A stretch of DNA of 64,000 nt, from positions 806,001 through 870,000 of the forward strand of contig JASFXZ010000055.1 in the NCBI GenBank assembly GCA_032209605.1, written 5' to 3'. The notes below the pieces were generated by a model. It did not search any database. It saw only the letters and a list, made by a program, of their open reading frames with translations, and was not told the DNA's origin. Below, piece after piece: positions 1-12,700 of this stretch. Made by a program: the position numbers and the translations under genes. Every line of letters begins with the position of its first letter. The first letter of the stretch is position 1. Origin of the DNA: Mactromeris polynyma (lineage: Eukaryota > Mollusca > Bivalvia > Venerida > Mactridae).

Positions 1-536
1 CAACTGTTTCAATTAGGTTTCATTTGAATGTGGTGTTAAAAGCTACCAACTGTTACCAATATTTAAAATATTGTTCAAAATGTATGGACCAATAATTCAT
101 ATTTCATGATTGAATAAGTTTAGGAAATTATGTTAGTGAATTAATAGAGAATTATTTCTTGTTCATGTCATGTTTTGAAGCAGACAATTTTCGGTTGCGT
201 TTTTAATGACTTAAGTATATAAGCATGAGTTTACAACCGAGTGATTACTACATTTAGTTTCTGCTTTCATCATGTTGATTAAAGAAAAGGACTGATAGTG
301 TACAGAATTTATATATTCGGCATAACTACTGTGTAATAAAGAACAGGATCATGTTAATTTGTTCAGACTTTACTATAATTTCTTATATAATATGAGTGAA
401 TAGTTGGTGCGTTATTGCATTTACTTAGAAAAGTATGACACATTATGATATATGGTATAACAATTATATGTATATTGGGTAATATAAAAGTAAACTATAG
501 ATGAACCAATACTGTTCACTCCTGCAGACGATTTTA
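1..536. other. 3' flank of ITIH copy 1
   Basis: No coding sequence. From about base 20 it aligns by eye with 38,765 onward. The first bases (caactgttt..) resemble the last unit of the 51-bp minisatellite that precedes copy 2, so the window probably opens at the left edge of the duplication. Copy 2 carries about 70 extra bases at 39,065-39,135 that are missing here. Confidence 0.6.
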
Positions 537-748
537 TTATGGAACTTGTAGCGCAGTAGCCATGTCAATAAATTGCTTTTCTTTTTTCTTGGAAGACCAG
601 CATTTCGTGAGGATGTCTTCATAGTATACGTCCAGTTGCCTATTAACAAACAGTACTCTTTTGCTGTTTATGTTGAAAAGCCCATACTCCATTCCCTTTT
701 CACTACTTTCGGTTTCAATAAAGGAAACATTTCCTGACATTAGCTGAT
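537..748 (-). CDS. ITIH-like: ITIH copy 1 exon 16: C terminus and stop
   Basis: Encodes '[19 protein letters not shown]', '[20 protein letters not shown]', '[20 protein letters not shown]' and ends at TAA. The 'R...V.R' strand and single CW motif fit the end of a heavy-chain C-terminal domain. An AATAAA lies across the stop codon (533-538 on the complement), a possible but very early poly(A) signal. Confidence 0.85.
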
Positions 749-3700
749 CTGTTGAATATAAAAAATAATAATGCTTAGTTGTGTGAACATGTAATTTTGG
801 GGCATTATGGAACGGTAGTGACCGAGTTGATAAAATATGAACTGGATTTAATTCTGGTAACTTTTTAAATTGATCATACTGTACAGTGAAACCTCATTGA
901 TAAGACTTAGACCCTTGGGACCCTTGAAAACTGGATATAATACTGAAGTTGAATAAAGAGTAAAACAGTGAAAATTATTTCATATTCTTGAGGTGGTCTT
1001 ATTATTGAGGTGGTCTTTAAGTGAGGTTTTACTGTATTTGGTCTGCAGCGTAATTAATCTAAATATTTACTGTTACATATAACAATTTTTACAGTAAGCT
1101 AAGAATTAACATCGGGTTTCAAGCTTTCTGCATCTCAGTATGACAAGAACGTGATGGCATTAGTCAAGTGCTGATTAAGATGCCCGAGAATTTAGCAAAA
1201 TAGGGTTGTCCATATCTAGTCCTAGATCCAGATGAGGTCCCAGATTCAAGGGCCTAAATATTTTTGAACAAAATTAGCATATTAAATTACAAGACAATGC
1301 ATGGGGACTCTAAAGGCCGACTAAGATATGCTGCCTACCCCCCCCCCCATGACTTAAATTGCTGGATCCATGTTTGTCACAGACCGAAACCATTTATATA
1401 ATTTTGAACGAGGACCAATGAAGGATCATTCCTGTGAAATTTGGTCAAAGTCTATTAAGTGGTTTGGATATGTCATTTACAGTTTCCATTATATAAAATA
1501 AATAATCAAGGCTCTGCCCACTGGCAACCAGAACGATTTATGCAACTTTGAAAGAGACCCATCCAAGAATCATTCTAGTGAAGTTTGCACAAAATCCATT
1601 CAGTGTTGATGAGAAGATATTGTTGACAATGTTGACAGATTTCAGATGATGACCCTTCCTTGCCAGAGTCCAATTTCATGATTTTCTGAAAACTTGTAAG
1701 GTAAATTCGGTCAAAGTTCATGACCATTCTTTTAATGTCTAACAAAATGTAATAAAAATGTGTAAACACTTACCTACTACTCCAACACCAGAGAAAGTAC
1801 TGTTAGCATTTACATCTACAATCAGACCCAATTCACGCCTGTTTAAAATCAGAACAGTCAGGGTGATATCGGGCGTAGATATAACCATATGTCGTTGGGC
1901 GACTGATGGATTGGAGCCAATGATCCAGAGACTATGAAGATTTGGAATCGTCTTGGACAGGATGGTTCGTCTGCAAATATATTTAAGTACTCATCAAAAG
2001 TAATCCCATCACTGAGCAACGGGTCTGAGGTTATAAATCTTGTAATTGGAGACCAGTCTCAAAACTCGAGATTGATTGGAAGCTTATGATCACTGTCAAA
2101 AAATTTACCAAAGACAAGGCCACATACTTAGAATGGTTTCCAGTATCCATGGGCCCATGATGAACATTCTATGTCGTTATTAACATGCTACAATTTGTTA
2201 AGATAATGAGGGTTTAGTTCAGTTTAATCCACAGAGGATTGTCACATGTTCTTGTCTTTATACCGTCTAAAGTATATGTATACTATATAAAGGGAGAGAA
2301 CTCGTGACAATAAATTATTTTACACTGACTGTAAAGAAGTTCTTAAAATGTACTCATAACCACTCTCCACTGCTTCCTATGTTACCAGTACTCGCACCTA
2401 ACAGGGCTCACATTCAAGACCTCTAGATCAGGTGTCAGACGCTCTTGCCCACGCACACTGCGCCTCCCTTGGCGAAGGGTCAATTTGAGTAGTTTGCCGA
2501 TAATAATTTGAAGTTATGTACAAATTCACTTGTGCCGGGAAAATGTTGTCAAGTTATTCAATAATGTTGTGGCAAACCCTCTTTATACCAAGGAGTCCAC
2601 AGTTTACACATCGTTATGTTATGGTGGCATATTACTACCACCAGTTAGCATGATAGCGTTCGCGAATTGTTTCGTGTTAACCACTTAATTATTACGATAA
2701 TTATCTAGCTATCTAGATAATATTCGTGATACATTTTCGGTAAGATAAATATCAGGCTTGATAGTACCCAGAACTGCCACCTCTTACCTTTTTATGATGT
2801 TTTACACTAGATTTAAGTGGTAGCACAAATCTTATCTAGTTGACCACTCACAGTGGTAACACGAATCTTAAGTGAAATTCGCGAATTTGAGTTATTAAGT
2901 AACATATTAAGTGGTCAACTAGATAATATTCGTGTTACCACTTACATCTAGAAGCCAAAAACACATTTATAAATAAGTGGTAACACGAATCTTAAGTGAA
3001 ATTCGCGAATTTGAGTTATCAAGTAACATATTAAGTGGTCAACTAGATAAGATTCGTGTTACCACTTACATGGAGAAGTCAAAAATACATTTATAAATAA
3101 GTGGTAACACGAATCTTAAGTGAAATTCGCGAATTTGAGTTATTAAGTAACATAATAAGTGGTCAACTAGATAAGATTCGTGTTACCACTTAAATCTAGT
3201 GTAATACATCATAAAAAGTTAAGAGGTGGCAGGTCTGGGCACTTTCTAGCCTGTTTCTAGTTTTATGATATTTATCTTACCGAAAATGTATCACGAATAT
3301 TAACTAGATAGCTAGATAATTATCGTAATAATTAAGTGGTTAACACGTAACAATTCGCGAACGCTATCATGCTAACTGGTGGCAGTAATATGCCACCATA
3401 TTATGTAAATCACACAAACAAGTAAGTCCAGTTACTATATACCATCTATGCATGACTACAATGGCATTCTTACGCAATTCATTTCCGCCATGGAATTATA
3501 GGGTTTCATTGATGTACTGAGAATATTGCTGCACTGCTACTGTTTTGACCAGTACACATATTAATAAGTATTCTTTATGCATTAATATTCAAGTACATTA
3601 TCAATATTTACTTACCTCGTTATTGTAGCACGAGTTGTATTTGAAATCAGTATGACCTCTTTTACTCTAGATTGTTTAACCTTTTTGTTTCCTCGTTTTA

Positions 3701-6700
3701 ACTTCATCTCTACTCGTATGCCTGAAATTGGTACAATAGAACACATGTTATACATCTAATTTATCAGAAATGATAATTTGTCCCCTACAGACGGGTGTCA
3801 TTATATTATATCGCTTTGTAATTGATGAATTATTAAGTTGGTACCACATCAACTAGTATGTTATCTATACATTATGAAAACTGTCCAATACGAAGCACGC
3901 TTCATGTATAAATAGTTGAGGTCATTTCGATGTGTACTCAGTGATTTGTATGTGCATTATTTTGAATTCACTGCAATATCCGTTTCTTATTGATGCATTT
4001 CATATCAATTTGATAGTTAAAGTATACATTGTATATAATTATACTGGTTAACAGAATGGGAGTAACTCAAAATCCCCTTGGTAAAACTCCCCTTGACTAA
4101 AATGACCTAATGTTCAAAATCCCCTCAACAGAATTAAAGGGTATTCATAAAAATAGAGGACTAATCCCCTTCATAATATAAACAGTGCAGTCAAAATTCT
4201 TCCATGTTTTGGCATAACTATTTAAAAATATCATATAATGATAACATGCATTCAAATGAGAAATTTTCCTATCATGTACTTATTAATTTATGTTATGAAA
4301 TATCATGGTTCTTGCTAGCCTCGCATACGTGGCTCTGTACTCCGACTTATACACGCGTCTTCGTAACAGCGACAGTATAGAGCTGTGACGTCCGTAGCTG
4401 AACTAGGTTCTTGCATACAAGAGTGCAATCATTAAAGGCATAGTTGTTATTCATTGTTGAACTTTACCTTTGTTTTGCTGATTTTATCACAGCCTAAATG
4501 ATCATCTTATTACCTGGGACAAACCTGTATTCTTATAGTTATTATGTAGGCGAACATACACAATTATTCAATATAAGTTGTGTACGGTTTTCACTTGTTT
4601 TTAAAGTACAGTCATGCCTCGTTCCTTCTAAATCAGCGGGTACGAAATTTTATTGCGAATCATACATCGTTTCGAATAGCCGATTTCAATTCGATATGCA
4701 TATGAAGGTACATCAGGACCTGATATTATTTCGGATGAGGGTTGTCGGATAAACGAGGCCCGATTGTATATTTACTGCGTTAGTACACAGCACTTAAAGG
4801 GACTAGTGTGAAAACAATCAATAAAACAACAATATATTTTTTTTCAATTCTGTTTTGGGTAAGATGTATACCTGGCCATATTTAGTCAAGGGGATTTTGA
4901 AGCTCACTCGCTATTTCGTATATTGAGAATCTTCACTATACAAGTGATCGGAGACAATGAACGCAATTTTCACAGGTATGCGGATACTAATATAGTTCAA
5001 TAAATAATATAGACTTAAATTCGATTGCTTGAATTCTGTTTCATCTTTCTATTGAAAAAATGAGTACTAACGTGATTGAAAATTGGATATTCAGATTACA
5101 TGTATATTGCATGTTACTTTTGTTAAAGTATTAATTGTTGACAAAACACGGATATACTGCATTCCCTACTTTACAACTTATAGGCTGTACAAGATGTCCA
5201 TTTACTAACGGAGGGTAAAAAGTATATTGTCCATTTCTCAACATAAACTACTGTCAATTCAAAATTTGTTGAGAATGGCATTTTCCCTATGTCTATTGGT
5301 CAATGTTTTCAATGGCTGACCTTGTGTAGAAATGGCATATTTTTGCCCTCTGTATTATAAACCTGGACAAAAAAGCTGGGGAAAGACAAAATGACAAATA
5401 TTCAACATGAATGCGCCAAAATATGCTGAAAATTTGGTAATGCATTTAAAATCAAACCGTACACTTAAGAACTTCATGACACACTTCAAAGAAATTGCAA
5501 GCTGTAAAAAGTTAAAGTCCGTAATGGTTTCGTAATTTAGACAACAGGTGATGAGATTCATTTGGCCTACCTTTGTGGGAATTTTCATGAAGTAAATAAA
5601 CACCATTTGAATGCTTTCGGGTTGTTATCATTTTCAAACACAATGGTGGCGAAACATTGATAATAAGTGGAAATATGAACTCTGAAAACAAATATATACT
5701 GTATTATAATAAATGATAACTTTACACGGTAATCACAACAGGAGATTGTGACGAGTTCTCTCCCTTTATATCATATATATACATATACTATGGAAGGGAT
5801 AAAGGGAAGGAACACGTGACAATACCCTGTGGTAATCACTATACTTTACTGACAATTTAACCACATTCATCACTTACAATGTAACTTGCCACATTTTATT
5901 AAATAATGAATACATGTAACATACCCAAACTAACACGTCCGAACGCCTTCACTAGAAAATATATAAGCTTCCATTAACAGGCCAGTTTTAAATTTGATGT
6001 TTCTCCATATTATTCAGATAAAGATATTTGCTGTGAAGTCGATATTTTAAAGACTTTTTCAAAGACAGCACAAGCTATGGGGTATTCACATCCTAACCGA
6101 TATTGAGATGTTGTTGCTCTATAGAGAATTATACTACGGGAAAGTAAATATTGGTTGTTGAGATGAGGTTGATGCTCTATAGAGAATTATACTACGGGAA
6201 AGTAAATATTGTTTGTTGATATGAGGTTGTTGCTCAAGAGAGGACCGCTCTAGAGAGGTTGCGCGGTGTGCAACATTATTACGATCACTTATCAGCATTT
6301 CTGCAAATCAAGAGGATGACTTTCAGAAAGCAATATTCTTATAAAATGTTAATTATATACATAAAATGAACTTAAGTATTTCTTTGTTCAGACGTTCTAC
6401 TACATCAAAATGAAATCTTACGCCTGGATGAATAATGTTTACCTTTGTTCTGTGATTTGCGTTTTGGTTTCTTTGTTGACTTGACAATAGGATTTTCCAT
6501 TGGAATATCCATGGAACCTTAAAAAGGCAAACAAGAGAAAGTTGATGGAAGGCATCAAAGTCGCCGGAAAAATATTTAGCAAAATAATTATTGTGAAATA
6601 TTTGAAGGGAATATAGAGAAGAAAGTGACGTAAATAATACAAACACAATTTTGCAAATATTGAGAATGCAGTTATACTGTGTAAGAAATGCACATATACA

Positions 6701-9700
6701 TTATTGATGTAAATAAAAACAAAAAGCAAAATCGCCTTTTTCTTTGAAAAATGTCAAAACAGCCTATAATTTTTGCACACTTTCGTGTTAATGTTAAGCA
6801 AGGTCAATGTTAATTAAATAACCAATGAAGACTTGATTTTTAATAGATCACGCCTCGGACGTCAATACTGCACGTGGACCGTTGGCGAATGTCTTTGAAG
6901 TTGGTGCCGAAACTAGGACACATCGTGTGTTTATTATAGGCCAGTGAAAAATAAATAATTGGGGGAACAATAATGTTGGTGAATTTGTGTCATATAAAGC
7001 AAAATTTAACATAGTTATTGGTAAATTCCATGAATTCCCGTTTTTATTTAAATTTTCAACCATTTCACCCCAAAAATCACATTTTACACCGTGTGATTGT
7101 GGTGCCTTACATGAGCCCTGCATTTCACAATCTCTGGCGTGAGTACTAGATAGTAACCCAGAAAGCCGTCATCACCCTTGTTTAAAATAATTTCTAAGAA
7201 TTTGTTTCACAATTGATGTAAAATAAATATGTTTAAACTAAGATCTTACCCAGTACATTAAGATAAATATCTGCAAAAACATATCCATGTTTGTTACTGG
7301 CGTTACACTGGATATTCATGTGATCTTCTAGCGTTAGATTTGTCAATGTAATATTGTTCTCGTTAGGTTTGAAGAATCTGTTGTTCCTATAAATCCTAGG
7401 ATCTCTCACTCCAACCTCATTTGCTCCTGAAAGGAGAACATATTATAATTTGCTATGATATAATTAATATACTCATAAATGTTTCATAACATCCTGGTAA
7501 CATTAATCGATGGATTTGATTGTCAAAATAGCTTTCAATGCATTGATGCCAATGTCATCAATAGTTGATAAATACTTATATGACACAATGAATACTGTAG
7601 GTATCCATGCTGTACAAGAATTTGACATTTCAAAAATTAAGTATCTACATTTCATAGACAAAATTAGCATTTACAACTTAATTGTATCGCATATACATGC
7701 ATCCAAAGTCATTTATATGTCATTCACTTCTGGTTTATGAGGGAAGTAGTCATTTGCTTATGAAAGAACAAAGTAGTATTAGTTGGTAATTGAGGAACAC
7801 TGGTTAGGTCAACTGACTGCTGTCCATAAATGGCGTTAACCTCCAAACTCAAAAAAAGATAACTTAAACTCACTGTCTTCTAATGGTACGCCGTTTATAT
7901 ACCACGAGTACTTCGCTTCTGGTTCAGCAAATGCTCGGCAAATAAACGTAGCTTTTTCGTTTATACTCGCCTCAACACTCTTTGGTTCATCAGTCCAGGA
8001 AGGGGCCGCTGAAAATGGAAATAGAAATAAAATAATGATCAATTGTATAATGCTTTAATTCAGAATAGTTGGCATTTTCTTGTCTGGGGTAATATTGTTT
8101 GTGTCATATGAATAAATAAACACACAAAAGGTAACTGGTACACAAAACTATAGTTACAAGTCCAACCTGAATTCAAACTATCTTTTCTGTTTTTCGATAC
8201 TGCAAAATCCGATAAATAGAACATATCTTACACCCTATTTATCTTCAAACCATCTCATCTTTTCCTAACGATAAGAACCATGCAAATATGACCAACTACT
8301 TTAACAGGTGGTGGGTACCTGAAGTACAACAAGTTCAATGATATGAAAGAATACATACATTCAATTCTGACATCAAAAGCCATGGTAGCTCTCTGTGATG
8401 ATTCCGTGTTCAAACCTAAACATTGATACTGGCCAGCATCTGACATCTGTACGTCTGTGATCTGAAGCTCCTGTCCAAAACTTTTGAAACTTGCTCTGTC
8501 TGGAAATGATCCCTCCAGTTTGTCCCAATTCACATCAGGTGTTGGACTAAAAGTAATACAAAAATTATCTTAAATTTCATTATTCTTTTTACCTTGTAGA
8601 CATGGGAAGTCACTTCGAATTTGTAATCAATTAAATTACAATTATTTATTGACAAAATGTAATCAATTACACTGCAGCCACTGCACTTTAAAGAATAAAC
8701 AATAAAATTACAATCATGAAATTGATCACATTCAACAATACCCGAGTACTTTCACATTTTAGTAAAAGTTAGAAAAGATGCAAAACACATAAAAACAGGT
8801 AAAAGATCAGCAGATATATTTTGTTCAGTACTGGTACATAAGCAAGAAATGCTGGTTACATCAACTTACACGAAACACCAACCCAACAAATATTAACAAA
8901 GTATTTCTGATTAACAGTAGTGTATGATTAACATCTTTATAACACATTATCTATGCCAATGCTTACAGTATTTTGTTACTAAAGTGACAAACTTACTTTC
9001 CAGCAAATATACACTTAAGTTTAAGTAGATGACCCGTAACAAAGAACTGATCACTTGGTGATGTCCATAGTTGGTGAGCTGGACGCTTCTGCTCAGTGGC
9101 TGAAATAAACAACAACATATGCATATCAAAAAGTACTGCATGGTATATTATAAGAATTATGTTATTACATCATCTTTGATGTATTGTTTGCTGTACCTCG
9201 ACCCAAAATATCTGGGAGAGGTCAGAAGGTCTTCACTACAAAGAGACCTGTATATACATGTCACAAATAGGGAACCAAATGGAATGAGTGAATTTTACCC
9301 TAAGGGACGAAGAGGGACAGTTGTTTATAAAGGACAGGTCGCTAAACCTGGAGGTTGTGGGTTCAAACCTTGCGAAGATCACAACCACACCCCTTCATAA
9401 GCTACCACTACTAGTGTTTCCAGAAAGCAGACTCGAAAATGATTCAATAAAGCATAATGCTTTCATTACAATCGAGCCAAAAAAATCCATCAAATTTGTA
9501 TAAAGTGATACTAACTTCCCTGAACTTCAACAACATGCTCTGGTCCAATGGCATTGTCTCTCATAAAGTAATTGATCGCCATACATGCGTATGCTTTTCC
9601 GTCTTGGTGATCTGTTCTTTTCACATTTGTAAATCTCAACCTGCCTGTAAGACAACATAAAATTTATTCATTAATTTGCATAAAACTGAAAGACAGATTG

Positions 9701-12700
9701 GTATATAATTTAACATTTCAATGACAGTAAAATAATTTTAGTAACAAAGAGAATCCAGTATTTGCCAAAGAGCACTGGTCCTATACTAAGTGGCCAATCA
9801 ATGTGAATATGGGTCAGTAAAACTAAAACTGACAATTCAATATAAAAGTGGAAAATATTGGCCTAAATGTAGATTGCATCAACAGGTGTGACCTAGATAT
9901 TCATTCAGGGCTCTTGTTTGTGTCTTAACATAACCATACAAAACCATAATATATTGTTAACTTTCCCTGGAAATGAAATTTAAGGCAAATAAATAACATT
10001 TACAGCATAAATATGTTTGCAACTAGCGGAAATGCAGAGACACAAACACATTCTCATTTTGAGAGCTAATACCCAGCAAAGAAAGACCTTACCAAAACAT
10101 TGAATATGCAATATTCTTTCTTATGCTTCAATACTACATACCTTCTAAATCCGTACTGACTCTCTTATCGAAATTTATAGCCCTCCAACTTCTACCAAGA
10201 TCTTGTATTACCCAGTACACATCAGCTGGAGGGTAACTCTGGGGTGGGGTACATGGTAAAGTTAAATCCATACCAGCATCTACACTATGAGTCTAGAAAG
10301 CACATATTAGACACATCAGATGATTTCAAATTTTTGTGACAATAATTTATTTATTTTGTAAACATTATATTCACGAACAATACCATTTGAAATTAAGTTT
10401 GAAAATTCAAACACAAATAATATTTAGCTGAAAATGTGAAATGTTAAAAGTGTTGATTTCATAAAGCTCCTATTTTTCTTATCATTGATATATAAATAAT
10501 TGAACAAGTCGGACTTTCAGGTTTAAAACTGGATTAATGTTTCAGAAACCACTCTTAATACAAGGATTCCTTTTTAGTTACCTGCAGTCTTAATTATACC
10601 CATGATTATCACATAATACAGACTTAACTTTTTCCAGACTTAGTTACTGGATAAATTTGAGTAGGTATGTTGTCATGGAAACCATGACATATCAATATTT
10701 ATACTTCCATTAGAAAATTTTGCAACAAAACACAAGATTAATTGCCAAAAGTTATGCATACATGTACTTGTTACTGTGTCATTTTATTAACTTCAACTTC
10801 CTTTTTTCATTAAAGTTGCTACGCAGTTGAACTTGACATTGTTATCACCTGTTTAAAGCTAGAATAAGGAACTTAGGAAAAATACCATGTTGTAATAATA
10901 TTGTGAAAAGAATGCATACCTTTCGAGGCTCATATGCAAATTTCTTTAATTTTGCCTTACGCAAGTTGACTTTCAACGAGGCAGAAACTCCGTAGCCATT
11001 GCTGGCAAAACATTGAAAGATACCCTCGTCTTTAGATTCGGGCCTGTTAAATACGATGGTACCTTGGTTTGGTAACTGGACAACACGGTCATCATGACCA
11101 CTAGGGTTGTAAGACTCTCCATTTCGTTTCCATTCATATCTAGTAATGATATTACACTACTTAGAATAATAGCTAACTTAATAAGCTTTAACAACGATTC
11201 TTAATGCGTTTGAAGTGCATATATAGTACATGTATATTTCAAAAAGTGCTGGCAAAAAATAATGTGTAATCCTGTAACTGTGATCTAGTTAGTATATCTG
11301 TGCAAATGAAATCTGATTGCCAATTTCACAATATGCCCTTCACATTGGTGATTGCTTTTTATATAAATCATGTCAAATCTTGGTAAAAAAGTTGAATCTT
11401 GAGTATTCATGTAGTTTGAATGGGCATTCTTGTTTTACATTATATTGACTGGTTGACATATGGCTGTGATCATATGATAGTTAAAAATGTCACCAAGTAC
11501 AATCAAACAATACTAAATAGCCGGAGCTAGGAATTTCACTTTATGTGGAGATTTTACAGAAAATAATAAACAAACTGACTGTGGTCTAGGTATGCCATTT
11601 GCAAGACAAGGTATTTCTACAGATTCTCCGGGATTGTAGTAAATATCCCTGCTGATTGGTTGCAAATATATGTGAGGAGGACGGTTTACTGAAAAAACAA
11701 CAAAGAAACTTTTTATTGATAAATCATATGAGCTGACATGAAAAAAATCTGTCAAAAGTACATGAAATTGCAATAGAATGAACTAGATGTGTCCACTAAG
11801 GACACAGATGCCCCTACTTTGGGCTTTTCAGTAAAATGCAAATACTTTGTTTGTAAAGACTAAATAATTTTAAAGCACTAAAAATTGAATCCACCCATCC
11901 TTTCAAGAGTTATTAATCGAAAAAGGGCCATAACTCCTCCAAAAAAATGGTGACTTGTATACAATAAAATTATGTAAAAATCATTTCTGTGCATTTGCAT
12001 TTTCAACAGCAGGGGTACTGGACTATTATGAAGCATTGAAAACCAACTCGCATTAATGAGTTAGCAAGTGCTAAATTTTATCCCTGTTACCACGGACATA
12101 TAAAATGGTTTACTTTTATAAAATGGTTTATATGTCCCTGCTGTTACCGAACATAAACTATAAACACAAAGGGAGGAAACTGCTGCAAAAGCTGCTTCAT
12201 CATGACCGCGATGGATTTTAGAAAGAAAGTAAATGATGTTTAGATATTATTGGAACACTGTCTGATGATAGCGACCTCATAAGATTTACAATAATAACAT
12301 GTAACTGAATCAGTACTTGTCAAACACTGTCTTAATTTATCTTCACATATTTAGTCTGATAAAAAGACAAGTATTGCACGTGTTAGCACCATTCATCTTT
12401 CGATCGCTTTTATACCACAATTGCACCAGCCTTACCAATCATAGTCAGTGATAGCTTGGATGTATGTAGTGAAGTCACGCCTGGTTGGATTATCATTGTT
12501 GCCGACCTTAGACTAACATACTACAAGAACCACGAACATCTATTTACGTTTACATGATATAACTTTATTTAGCATAGGACTCAATTCAACAGTAGCGTTC
12601 AGTAACGAGCCTAAAACCTCTCTCCCCCCAATGCACAGATCCAGCAGTTCTTATAACGTTCAGTTTACACATCAAAAATGATAGGTAGTAGTCATCATTC

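Noticed and set aside
6353..6729. Two overlapping minus-strand ORFs of about 96 residues
   Set aside because: Intron sequence read through ITIH exon 13 in wrong frames; only the 75-nt exon is conserved in copy 2 as coding.
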